Positions 24,735-33,211 of a stretch of 64,000 nt of DNA are shown in pieces. Each line of letters starts with the position of its first letter. Position 1 is the stretch's first letter. Origin of the DNA: Betaproteobacteria bacterium UBA5216 (GTDB lineage: Bacteria; Pseudomonadota; Gammaproteobacteria; Burkholderiales; SG8-41); assembly GCA_002412495.1 (NCBI GenBank), contig DHVE01000110.1:1-64000 (forward strand), read 5' to 3'. The notes beneath the pieces are model-generated. The model had not been told where the DNA came from and ran no database searches. It worked only from the letters and a program-made list of their open reading frames with translations. The position numbers and the translations under genes are program-made.

Positions 24735-25724
24735 TCACCCAAATGGACTGGCGTGACGGCATTCGCGATAATCGTGCCACGCTGTTTGAAGTCTGCGCTT
24801 CAGCGAGATGGAGCGCAAGGTGCGCCAAACAGAAAATTGCTCTAGCAATTGCGCTATGTCAATGCATCGTTTGTTTGTCAGCACCGCGCTGATCTTGCGT
24901 TCGGCGACGGCAAGATCGTTTATCGCACCAAGGGCATCCTGCAAACGAGAAAGTGTGTGCCGCATTGTCGTCACCATGGCCTGATCGAATAACGTACTTA
25001 CGGCGTCTATCGCGTATCGCAGCTTCTTGATTCGTATGCGTAGACGATGCAACGAGTCGTCATCCAGTTCGTCGAGCCGACGCCCACGGCCGCGCAATGC
25101 ATCAGCGTACTGTTTCAGTTGGCGTCGAACAAGACGCCGGGCGGGCTGATCCCACGACGCCGCATGGTTAAGATCGGCTCCTGCCCGCAACGATCGCGGT
25201 GCAAAGCAACGACCCAATCTGTCAATCAGGCGCTGGCATCGTCGTGACGCAAGCGCTCGGCGGGCAACCCGTGCGTTCCGGTGCTGTTGCATCAGCCATT
25301 CAGCAGTCAACACGTCGGTCAATGGCCCTTCCCCCAGCACCGCACGCAATGGTGGCCAGATTTCGCTCACGAACACATCGCTATCGCGCGCCAGGCCCAG
25401 CGCATCGGCCAGCCACTTCACATCGCGAACCGCCGCTTGTCTTTCGCGTTTTCCAAGCAGTGGGGAATACAAGGACAGGACGGCACGTAGCCTGCGCACC
25501 GTGACGCGCATTTGATGAAGGTATTCGGGGTCGTTTCCCGCCGTTACGCCCGGCTGATTCTCCCGAAACTGCGTTAGCAACAAACGTCCGGTGCGGCTGA
25601 AAGCGGATCCAGCCGATTCATCCTCGGATAGCAGGACGCCCCGCCATGTGACCGGCCGGGACATGGCATCCGGCGATGCCGACGAGGCATGATCGCGCTT
25701 GCGGACAGGCGTGGGAGGCAACAT
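24735..25724 (-). CDS. CHAD domain protein (polyphosphate-binding)
   Basis: A 329-residue, mostly helical, highly basic protein with a CHAD domain from about residue 45. The repeated His/Arg motifs are LHQMRVTVRRLRAVLSLY, RDVKWLADALGLARDSDVF, LHRLRIRIKKLRYAIDAV and LSRLQDALGAINDLA. CHAD domains bind inorganic polyphosphate through these basic four-helix surfaces. There is no CYTH (triphosphatase) domain, so it is a binding module without a hydrolase. It sits 134 nt downstream of ppk1 and 4 nt before sixA, a context matching polyphosphate granule association. Confidence 0.9.
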   Translation of the reverse strand: MLPPTPVRKRDHASSASPDAMSRPVTWRGVLLSEDESAGSAFSRTGRLLLTQFRENQPGVTAGNDPEYLHQMRVTVRRLRAVLSLYSPLLGKRERQAAVRDVKWLADALGLARDSDVFVSEIWPPLRAVLGEGPLTDVLTAEWLMQQHRNARVARRALASRRCQRLIDRLGRCFAPRSLRAGADLNHAASWDQPARRLVRRQLKQYADALRGRGRRLDELDDDSLHRLRIRIKKLRYAIDAVSTLFDQAMVTTMRHTLSRLQDALGAINDLAVAERKISAVLTNKRCIDIAQLLEQFSVWRTLRSISLKRRLQTAWHDYRECRHASPFG

Positions 25725-25858
25725 AGAGCCACTTTATGAGAGCCGCCCCGGTTGTGAGCCGCGACGGAAATACACCAAAACATGCGATAACGTTGCGAAG
25801 CGATCCAGCAACGCCCGCCGGTTCTCACGTTGATCGCACAGCTGGAAAGGCTATCTAA

Positions 25859-27967
25859 TCACGCTGCATTGGCAGGTGCAAGAACACTCAGCAGCTTCTG
25901 CTGTGCGCCGGGCGTTCGGTCGTCCTTGGCAGTCGCCGGTTGGTATTCGCCATTCGGGTTCATGACCCACGCCTGGGCGTTGGCCTCCAGATAGGGCTTG
26001 AGTCCTTCGTTAACGACCCGCCGCTTCAGTTCCGGGGCAAGTATGGGAAAACAGATTTCGACGCGCCCGAAAAAATTGCGCCCCATCCAGTCGGCGCTCG
26101 ACAAATAGACATTCTCGGCGCCGTCGTTGTGAAAATAAAACACCCTCGAATGCTCCAGAAACCGGCCGATGATGGAGCGCACGCGGATATTTTCCGAGGC
26201 CCCGGCCACGCCGGGGCGCAACGCGCACACGCCGCGCACGATGAGATCGATTTGCACGCCGGCGCGCGACGCCGCGTAGAGCGCGCCGATGACTTCCGGC
26301 TCCACCAGCGCATTCATCTTGGCGATGATACGCCCCGCGCGGCCCGCTTCGGCGTGCGCCGTTTCGGCCTGTATGGCACGCAAAATTTGCCGGTGCAGCG
26401 TGAACGGCGCCTGCCACAAATGTCTTAACGGCGTCGCGCGGCCGAAACCCGTCAATTGCATGAAAATATCGTTCACGTCGGCGCAGATTTCATCGTGGCA
26501 GGTGAACAAGCCGAAATCGGTGTAAAGCTTCGCGGTGCGCGGATGGTAGTTGCCGGTGGACAGATGCACATACCGCCGTAACCGCGTCGTAGCGTCCGCA
26601 TCGTTGCCGGGGCCGGCGGCTTCGCGGCGCACCACCATCAGCATCTTGGCGTGCGTTTTATGGCCGACCACGCCGTGCACCACATGCGCGCCGACTTCTT
26701 CAAGGCGTTGCGCCCAGTTCATATTGGCTTCTTCGTCAAAACGCGCCATCAATTCCAGTATCACGGTGACTTCCTTGCCACTCTTCGCCGCCGCGATGAG
26801 GATTTCCATCAACTCCGATTCGGCGCCCGTGCGGTAAACCGTTTGTTTGATGGCGACGACGCGCGGATCACGCGCGGCTTCCCGCAAAAACGTAATGACC
26901 GGCTGGAACGACTGAAACGGGTGATACAGCAGAATATCGCCCGCGCGTATGGCGTCCACCATACTCGCGGCGTGCTCGATGCGCGCCGGCACCCCGGCCT
27001 TGATGGCCGGAAATTTCAGATCGGGGCGGTCCACGCTGTCCGGCACGCTCATCAGCCGCACCAGGTTGACCGGGCCATCCACACGGTACACGTCCTCGAC
27101 GTCGAGCTTGAACTGGACGCGCAGATATTCGCTGATCCGCGGCGAGCAGTTCGCGGTGATTTCGAGCCGCACTTCATCGCCGAATTGGCGATGCGGCAGT
27201 TCACCGCGCAGCGCATCGCGCAGGTCTTTCACTTCTTCTTCGTCCACGAACAAGTCACTGTTACGCGTCAGGCGAAACTGGAAACTGTCAATGACTTTCA
27301 TGCCGGGAAACAATTCAGCCACATGGGCGCGCATGATCGCGGAAAGACGGATGAATTCATGCTCCGCGGTCGCGATGTCGCGTGGCACGCGTATCACGCG
27401 CGGCAACACGCGCGGCGCCTGCACGATGGCGATGCCGGAGCCGCGGCCGAAGGCGTCCTTGCCTTCGAGTTCAATCGCGAAATTGAGGCTTTTGTTGAGC
27501 ACGCGCGGAAACGGGTGCGAGGGATCCAGCCCGATGGGCGTCAATACCGGCATCACTTCGCGCTGGAAATAGTCCCGGCTCCAGGCGACGTGCGCCGCGT
27601 TGAAATCCGAGCGGCGCAAAAAGCGGATGCCTTCCTTTGCGAGGGCCGGCGTAATTTCCTGATTGAACACACGATATTGCGCAGCCACCAGTTCGTGCGC
27701 TTCGCGAGCGACTTGTTCATACACCTGCCGCGTGGGCATGCCGTCGGGTCCGTAGACAGTGATGCCTGCTTCGATCTCGGCGTGCAGCCCCGCCACGCGG
27801 ATTTCAAAAAATTCGTCGAGATTGCTGCTGACGATGCACAAAAAGCGCAGACGCTCCAGTAGCGGCGTCGCGGGGTTTTCCGCCTGCGCCAGCACGCGGC
27901 GATTGAACGCGAGCTGGCCGAGTTCGCGGTTCAGGAACAACGCCGGCGCGAGCCGCGTCTTGCTCAT
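25859..27967 (-). CDS. ppk1: Polyphosphate kinase 1
   Basis: About 702 residues from the ATG at 27967; a GTG two codons upstream is also possible. PPK1 polymerises the gamma phosphate of ATP into polyphosphate through a phosphohistidine. The N-domain begins FLNRELGQLAFNRRVLAQA. Head domain: NLDEFFEIRVAGL. Catalytic PLD-like halves: VHGVVGHKTHAKM (autophosphorylated His) and YVHLSTGNYHPRTAKLYTDFGL, then the second half with RSIIGRFLEHSRVFYFHNDG and YLSSADWMGRNFFGRVEICFP. Length and motifs are standard. It follows yggX by 36 nt and precedes CHAD, sixA and the AMP phosphotransferase. Confidence 0.95.
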   Translation of the reverse strand: MSKTRLAPALFLNRELGQLAFNRRVLAQAENPATPLLERLRFLCIVSSNLDEFFEIRVAGLHAEIEAGITVYGPDGMPTRQVYEQVAREAHELVAAQYRVFNQEITPALAKEGIRFLRRSDFNAAHVAWSRDYFQREVMPVLTPIGLDPSHPFPRVLNKSLNFAIELEGKDAFGRGSGIAIVQAPRVLPRVIRVPRDIATAEHEFIRLSAIMRAHVAELFPGMKVIDSFQFRLTRNSDLFVDEEEVKDLRDALRGELPHRQFGDEVRLEITANCSPRISEYLRVQFKLDVEDVYRVDGPVNLVRLMSVPDSVDRPDLKFPAIKAGVPARIEHAASMVDAIRAGDILLYHPFQSFQPVITFLREAARDPRVVAIKQTVYRTGAESELMEILIAAAKSGKEVTVILELMARFDEEANMNWAQRLEEVGAHVVHGVVGHKTHAKMLMVVRREAAGPGNDADATTRLRRYVHLSTGNYHPRTAKLYTDFGLFTCHDEICADVNDIFMQLTGFGRATPLRHLWQAPFTLHRQILRAIQAETAHAEAGRAGRIIAKMNALVEPEVIGALYAASRAGVQIDLIVRGVCALRPGVAGASENIRVRSIIGRFLEHSRVFYFHNDGAENVYLSSADWMGRNFFGRVEICFPILAPELKRRVVNEGLKPYLEANAQAWVMNPNGEYQPATAKDDRTPGAQQKLLSVLAPANAA

Positions 27968-28003
27968 GAACACGCCCCGCCAAACGCCGCTCGGCCGCCG
28001 CAG

Positions 28004-28276
28004 TTATTTCGCTGGCGGCACGTAACCGGACGCGGCATCGGCGCCACCGCCAAAGAAATGTTTATCCATCTGCTGCGCAAGATAATCACGCGCCTTTTTG
28101 TCGGCAAGGCTCAAACGGTTTTCATTGACCAGCATTTTCTGCTGTTCCAGCCACTGTTTCCACGCCTCTTTCGAAACGTTTTCGAAGATTCGTTTGCCCA
28201 GTTCACCAGGGTAGGGCGCGAAATCCAATCCTTCGGCTTCGCGGCCCAGCTTGATACATTTCACCATTCTCGGCAC
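28004..28276 (-). CDS. yggX: YggX-type Fe(II)-trafficking / oxidative damage protection protein
   Basis: A ~90-residue protein. The start is best placed at the GTG at 28276: AAGGAG lies 6 nt upstream and the product then begins VPRMVKCIKLGREAEGLDF, which aligns with the family start; an ATG at 28300 or 28267 fits less well. Family signatures are EAEGLDFAPYPGELGKRIFE, EAWKQWLEQQKMLVNENRL and DKHFFGG. YggX protects iron-sulfur clusters from oxidants. The gene lies 36 nt before ppk1 and 91 nt after the GGDEF/EAL gene on the same strand; functional linkage is not established. Confidence 0.92.
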   Translation of the reverse strand: MPRMVKCIKLGREAEGLDFAPYPGELGKRIFENVSKEAWKQWLEQQKMLVNENRLSLADKKARDYLAQQMDKHFFGGGADAASGYVPPAK

Positions 28277-28367
28277 TGGCAACTCCTTATCGTAAGCCAT
28301 TGATATTACGGGATTAGTTAACAACAAGTCATTGATTTTACGGGGTTATTTTCCGTAACTGGCCCGC

Positions 28368-30890
28368 CTACCGCCGGAATGGGAGGTCCATTGTACGCAG
28401 ATTCGATATCAATCCGGTTTCGATCAGCGGCGGATTGGCGAGGGGTTTTTCGAGGTGATACCCCTGCACATGATCCACGCCAAACGCGGCCAGCATTTGC
28501 AGCGTCTCTTCGTCTTCAACGCATTCGGCAATGATGGTTTTGTGCATACCGCGCGCCACCGACACCATCGCCTTGACGAACAACTGGTTGTCGGGGTCAT
28601 TCGCAAGATTGCGGATGAACAGGCCGTCAATCTTGATCGCATCGACGTGCAGATGCTTCAGGTACGCGAACGACGAAAAGCCTGTGCCGAAGTCATCCAG
28701 GCATACGCCGCAACCGGTGTGCTGCAAGGCCTCGATGAATCGCCGGGCGTCATGCAGATCGGACACCGCCGATGTTTCCGTAAGCTCGACCAGAAGGCGC
28801 TTGGCGGGCACGCCCTGCCGATGCAGCTCATCGGCGATGAATTGCGGCAGCGTCGGGTCGTCCAACGAGCGCCCCGATACGTTCACCGCCAGCGCGGGAA
28901 TGGCGCTGACATCGGCAAGCATTTTGATCGAGCGGCGCAACACCCAGCGGTCGATATCGAGAATCTTGCCGGATTTTTCGGCTACCGGAATAAATTCACC
29001 GGGCATGATGGCATTAGCGTCATTATCCTTGTCACGCATGCGCAACAGCACTTCAAAATGCACCAGTGTGCGTTCCCGGGCGGAATAGATGCCCTGAAAA
29101 TGCAGATCCATCAGGTCGTTTTCGAGCGCGTGCAGAATGCGGTCGTTCCACGACAACTGCGTCACCATGCGCTGCGAATCGTCCAGTTCGGCGCGGTAGA
29201 TGCGCCACGCGTTCTTGCCGGATTCCTTGGCCTGATACATCGCCGCGTCGGCCCGCGCCACGAGGTCTTCGGTATTGCGCGCGTGATCCGGATAGATCGC
29301 GATGCCGCAGCTGCATGTCAGCCGCAGATTCTGGCCCTCGAACTGGAAGCGTATCTGCGCGATCGAGCGTGTGATGCGTTCCGCCAGAATCTTGAGCATT
29401 TCATCGGAAATATCGGGCACCAGGATCGCGAATTCGTCGCCGCCCAATCGCGCAAAAATTTCATTGCGGCGCACCTGCCCGCCGACTTCGCTCGCCACGC
29501 GAATCAGCGTGGCGTCGCCCGCGCGATGCCCGAACGTATCGTTGATATATTTGAATTCATCGAGATCGAAAAACAACAGCGCCACGCGCGACGATCCGCG
29601 TTGCGCGTCGGCCACCATGCGTCCCATCTCTTCGTTGAAGCGGTGCCGGTTGTAGAGGCCCGTCAACGCGTCGCGTTCGGCGAGATACACCAGTTGATCA
29701 GCGTTGCGCCGCTCGGTAGTGACATCCTCGAATATCCACATGCGCCCCACCGGCTTGCCGAAAGCGTCCTCGACCGCGTGGCTTTGCTGCGTCACCAGCC
29801 GGCCATCGGCCATCGGCAGTTCAAACGCCGTCAACGGTTCGCCCTGCTGCGGCGGTTGCAGCAGATGGCGCGTGTGTTCGGCGGGCCGCGCGAGCGTGCA
29901 GCCCGACTCGGTCAGCAGCACCACCGGGTCGGCGCCGATGACCGGAGTACCGGCCGGAATCATCCAGATGCGCGAAAACGCCGGGTTGCAGTACACCACG
30001 CGATTTTCCGTCGATACAAACAGGATGCCGATGTTCATCACGCCCAGCAGCGCCGACAGCCGGGCGTGTTCGTCCTGCGCGCGGTCGAGGTATTGTTTCT
30101 GCACCTGCTGCGCCTCTCGCAACTCGGTCACGGTGGATTCCAGACGCTGCTCCGCTTCCTTGCGCGTGGTGATGTCGCGAATGCTGATGCGGATGCCCAG
30201 GTTCTGCTGATTGTTGTCGAAGATAGGACGCCAGTCGGCCGCCGCCCAGAAGGTCGAGCCGTCCTTGCGCCGCGCGCGAAATTCGAAATCGTTGCCGGTG
30301 TTGCCCAGCACCGCCAGCCGGATTTGGCGCACCGTGCGATGCACGTCGGGTTCGCTGACGAACGGCACCGGAAAATCCTGCGCGGCGAGGCACTCCTCCG
30401 GCGTGTAGCCGAACATTTCCTGCACGCGCGGATTGATCCAGATCAGTTTACCGCTGGAATCGGCCCATAGTTCGCAGTCGTAACTGTAATCGGCGATGGC
30501 GGTGAACTTGGCCTCGCCCCGCGCCAGCGCTTCGATGCGACTGGACAGCGCATCGGCCATGGCGTTGAACGCCGCGCCGAGTTTGCCGATTTCGTCGTTT
30601 TCGACGTCGCGCGCCGCGGGCAGCCGCACCGAGAGATCACCCGCCGCCAGCCGCGCACTGGCGTCGGCGAGACGCCGCAATCCGCGCGTCAGCCACGCAT
30701 ACAACATGACGGTAAAGGCCGCGGTCAGCGCGAGCGCCACCACGCAGACAATGACAATCTCGCGGGTCAGCGCCTCGTGACCGGTGTTGAACAAGTACAC
30801 ATCGACCACCACCAACAACACCAGCGCGAGGGACAACACCAGCAGGCCCGCCATCAGCAGCCGTGATCTCAAGGACAAATTCAGATGCAT
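28368..30890 (-). CDS. Membrane HAMP-PAS-PAS-GGDEF-EAL cyclic-di-GMP protein
   Basis: An 840-residue sensor. Two N-terminal membrane segments (LLMAGLLVLSLALVLLVVVDVY and IVCVVALALTAAFTVMLYAW, with little between them) precede a HAMP helix pair (LTRGLRRLADASARLAAGD). Two PAS domains follow (GKLIWINPRVQEMFGYTPEE; GILFVSTENRVVYCNPAFSRI). The diguanylate cyclase has an intact GGDEF (ARLGGDEFAIL). The EAL domain keeps EVLLR, NVSGRSL, ELTET, DDFGTG, KIDG, AECVE and QGYH, so both synthesis and hydrolysis may be possible. It sits 25 nt after argA and 91 nt before yggX. The signal detected is unknown. Confidence 0.93.
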   Translation of the reverse strand: MHLNLSLRSRLLMAGLLVLSLALVLLVVVDVYLFNTGHEALTREIVIVCVVALALTAAFTVMLYAWLTRGLRRLADASARLAAGDLSVRLPAARDVENDEIGKLGAAFNAMADALSSRIEALARGEAKFTAIADYSYDCELWADSSGKLIWINPRVQEMFGYTPEECLAAQDFPVPFVSEPDVHRTVRQIRLAVLGNTGNDFEFRARRKDGSTFWAAADWRPIFDNNQQNLGIRISIRDITTRKEAEQRLESTVTELREAQQVQKQYLDRAQDEHARLSALLGVMNIGILFVSTENRVVYCNPAFSRIWMIPAGTPVIGADPVVLLTESGCTLARPAEHTRHLLQPPQQGEPLTAFELPMADGRLVTQQSHAVEDAFGKPVGRMWIFEDVTTERRNADQLVYLAERDALTGLYNRHRFNEEMGRMVADAQRGSSRVALLFFDLDEFKYINDTFGHRAGDATLIRVASEVGGQVRRNEIFARLGGDEFAILVPDISDEMLKILAERITRSIAQIRFQFEGQNLRLTCSCGIAIYPDHARNTEDLVARADAAMYQAKESGKNAWRIYRAELDDSQRMVTQLSWNDRILHALENDLMDLHFQGIYSARERTLVHFEVLLRMRDKDNDANAIMPGEFIPVAEKSGKILDIDRWVLRRSIKMLADVSAIPALAVNVSGRSLDDPTLPQFIADELHRQGVPAKRLLVELTETSAVSDLHDARRFIEALQHTGCGVCLDDFGTGFSSFAYLKHLHVDAIKIDGLFIRNLANDPDNQLFVKAMVSVARGMHKTIIAECVEDEETLQMLAAFGVDHVQGYHLEKPLANPPLIETGLISNLRTMDLPFRR

Positions 30891-30915
30891 CGAAACACCA
30901 CCATGGTCACGGCGT

Positions 30916-32238
30916 TCACAAACGTTTGATCAGCACCACCGAGCGCCGCTGATAGTTGTACATCTCGCGCTTTTGCGCCGGCAATTCGTCCACGCTGACT
31001 TCGGAAAACCCGTGCTCGACAAACCAGTGCTCGGCGCGGGTGGTAAGTACGAACAGCTTCTTAAGGCGCTGCCGGCGCGCGCGCTGCTCCATGCCTTCCA
31101 GCAGGCGCTCGCCCGCGTCGCGGCCGCGAAATTCCGGATGCACCACCAGGCACGCAAGCTCCGCGGCGCGCTCCTCGGTGAACGGATACAGCGCGGCGCA
31201 ACCGGTGATCATGCCGTCGTGCTCCAGCACGGAAAACCGTCCTACTTCCATTTCCAACAGGTCGCGGCCGCGCTTGACCAACGTGCCGTCGGCTTCCAGC
31301 GGCTCGATCAGGCGCAGAATGCCACCGATGTCGTTGATTTTGGCGTCGCGCAATTTCTCCACTGGATCGGGCGCGATCATCGTGCCCACGCCCTGGTGCG
31401 TAAACAGCTCCTGCAACAAAGCGCCGTCGGCATGCCGTGAAATCAGATGCGCACGTTTCACACCCTGCTCGCAGGCGCGCACCGCGCACGGCAGATAAAA
31501 TTTGGCATCGCCATCGAGCGTGGAATCCTTGCGCGTTAACAACTTGAGCGCCTGCAAGGGCGTGAGTTCGCGCAACAAGCCGCCACGCGCGTTGGTGGCG
31601 CCCGGACGATCCATCATGAATATCAACTTTTCCGCGCCCAGCGCCACCGCCACCGCTTCCGCGACATTTTCCAGCGCCACGTTGAAAATTTCGCCGGTGG
31701 CGGAATAGCCGAGTGGCGACAACAGCACCAGCTCGCCGAAATTCAGCCGGTCGCGCATCGCTGCCACGTCGATCTTGCGCACTTCGCCGGTATGTTGCAG
31801 ATCCACGCCATCGAGAATGCCGATCGGTTTGGCGGTCACGAAGTTGCCGCTCGATACGCGGATATCGGCACCGGCCATCGGCGACCCCGGCAGGCCCATC
31901 GACAGCAGCGCCTCGATTTCGACGCGCAAGCGGCCGCTGGCTTCCTTGGCCACGGCGAGCGTGATGTCGTCAGTGACGCGCAATCCCTGCACGTAGCGCG
32001 TGCGATGGCCCAGTTCTTTGAGCTTGGCGTCGATCTGCGCGCGCGCGCCATGCACCACCACCAGCCGCACGCCCAGCGCCGCCAGCAAATTCAGATCGTG
32101 ATTGATACCGACAAATCGGCCTTCGGAAATCGCCTCGCCGCCAAACGCTATGACAAACGTGCGTCCACGAAAGGCATGAATGTAGGGTGCCGCCGCGCGA
32201 AACCACTGAACAAACTTATCGGGGGACGCAAGCGCCAT
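30916..32238 (-). CDS. argA: Amino-acid N-acetyltransferase (N-acetylglutamate synthase)
   Basis: A 440-residue ArgA of the bacterial bifunctional-fold type. The N-terminal amino-acid-kinase domain (FVIAFGGEAISEGRFVGI, VRLVVVHGARAQID, FGELVLLSPLGYSATGE) is the arginine-sensing module. The C-terminal GNAT domain (AELACLVVHPEFRGRDAGERL and RAEHWFVEHGFSEV) transfers acetyl from acetyl-CoA to glutamate, the first step of arginine synthesis. Length equals the classical ArgA (~440). It starts 84 nt after the rsmE stop and ends 25 nt before the GGDEF/EAL gene. Confidence 0.94.
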   Translation of the reverse strand: MALASPDKFVQWFRAAAPYIHAFRGRTFVIAFGGEAISEGRFVGINHDLNLLAALGVRLVVVHGARAQIDAKLKELGHRTRYVQGLRVTDDITLAVAKEASGRLRVEIEALLSMGLPGSPMAGADIRVSSGNFVTAKPIGILDGVDLQHTGEVRKIDVAAMRDRLNFGELVLLSPLGYSATGEIFNVALENVAEAVAVALGAEKLIFMMDRPGATNARGGLLRELTPLQALKLLTRKDSTLDGDAKFYLPCAVRACEQGVKRAHLISRHADGALLQELFTHQGVGTMIAPDPVEKLRDAKINDIGGILRLIEPLEADGTLVKRGRDLLEMEVGRFSVLEHDGMITGCAALYPFTEERAAELACLVVHPEFRGRDAGERLLEGMEQRARRQRLKKLFVLTTRAEHWFVEHGFSEVSVDELPAQKREMYNYQRRSVVLIKRL

Positions 32239-32322
32239 CAGACCAAGTTAACCCTCGGGTTATTATGCTTTTAAAAACAGCATATTACGCGAGTTTCCCG
32301 TGCAAACCAAGCATTCCGGCGA

Positions 32323-33063
32323 TCAGCAGTCGCCCCACAGCGATTGCATCGCGGCCAACGCGGCCACCGCCGCAGTTTCAGTGCGCAACACGCGCGGCCC
32401 CAGCGCCAGCGGCGTGTATCCCGCCGTGAGCGCGGCCTGTGTTTCTTCGGCATTCCAGCCGCCTTCGGGGCCGACCAGCAACGTGATGCGGCCCTCGGGA
32501 CGCGCGCGATCGCGCAGGCGCGTCGCGGTGGCGTGCGGCGACAGCAGGTACCGCGCGCTTCCCGGCGGCACGGGTTCGCCCAGCCATTTCATTAGCGGCT
32601 GTACTGGCAGCACCGACGGCAGTTGATTGCGTCCGCACTGCTCGCAGGCCGCCGCCGTCACCGACTGCCAATGCGCCACGCGGCGGTCCGCCCGTTCACT
32701 GGTAAGACGCACCACGCTGCGCTGCGTGATCAGCGGCTGAATGGCGGACACACCGAGTTCAACGCATTTTTGCACCGTGTAATCCATGCGCTCACCACTG
32801 GAGATGCCTTGCGCCAGCACGATTTCGAGCGGCGATTCGCGGCTTACTTCGTTGCGCCCGGTGACGGTGAGCGTCAATCCGCTCTTGTCGATGCGTTTGA
32901 TGAGCGAGGTATATTCAACACCCCGCCCGTCAAACAGAATGAGGGGGGCGCCGGCCTGCAACCGCAACACGTGGATCACGTGATGCGCCTGACCCGCCAC
33001 CACGCGGCACTCGCCGTGATCGGCTATTACTCCGGGAAAAAATAATCTGGTCAATGCTTTCAC
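32323..33063 (-). CDS. rsmE: 16S rRNA (uracil1498-N3)-methyltransferase
   Basis: A 246-residue SPOUT methyltransferase that methylates N3 of U1498 in 16S rRNA. The N-terminal PUA-like part has HHVIHVLRLQAGAPLILFDG. The C-terminal SPOUT knot has KCVELGVSAIQPLITQRSVV, TLLVGPEGGWNAEET (SAM-binding loop) and PLALGPRVLRTETAAVAALA (second knot loop), all characteristic of RsmE. Length is normal. It is the most upstream gene of the minus-strand block, divergent from trkA with 148 nt between start codons. Confidence 0.95.
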   Translation of the reverse strand: MKALTRLFFPGVIADHGECRVVAGQAHHVIHVLRLQAGAPLILFDGRGVEYTSLIKRIDKSGLTLTVTGRNEVSRESPLEIVLAQGISSGERMDYTVQKCVELGVSAIQPLITQRSVVRLTSERADRRVAHWQSVTAAACEQCGRNQLPSVLPVQPLMKWLGEPVPPGSARYLLSPHATATRLRDRARPEGRITLLVGPEGGWNAEETQAALTAGYTPLALGPRVLRTETAAVAALAAMQSLWGDC

Positions 33064-33211
33064 CCCACGGTCGCTCGACGATTATGCCATACGCGCCTCG
33101 CGCAGCGGCCGCGGCTCGCCGTGGCCAGTCATGGCGCCGCAGCCCACGTCGCTATCGTGGCGCGGCGCCGACGCAAAGACTAGAATTGCGGCTTATTGGG
33201 GAGGCTGCACG

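Noticed and set aside
28455..30470. A 671-codon open frame on the plus strand
   Set aside because: It lies wholly antisense to the GGDEF/EAL gene, whose domains are clear. High GC leaves the opposite strand open; the product has no domain-like pattern.
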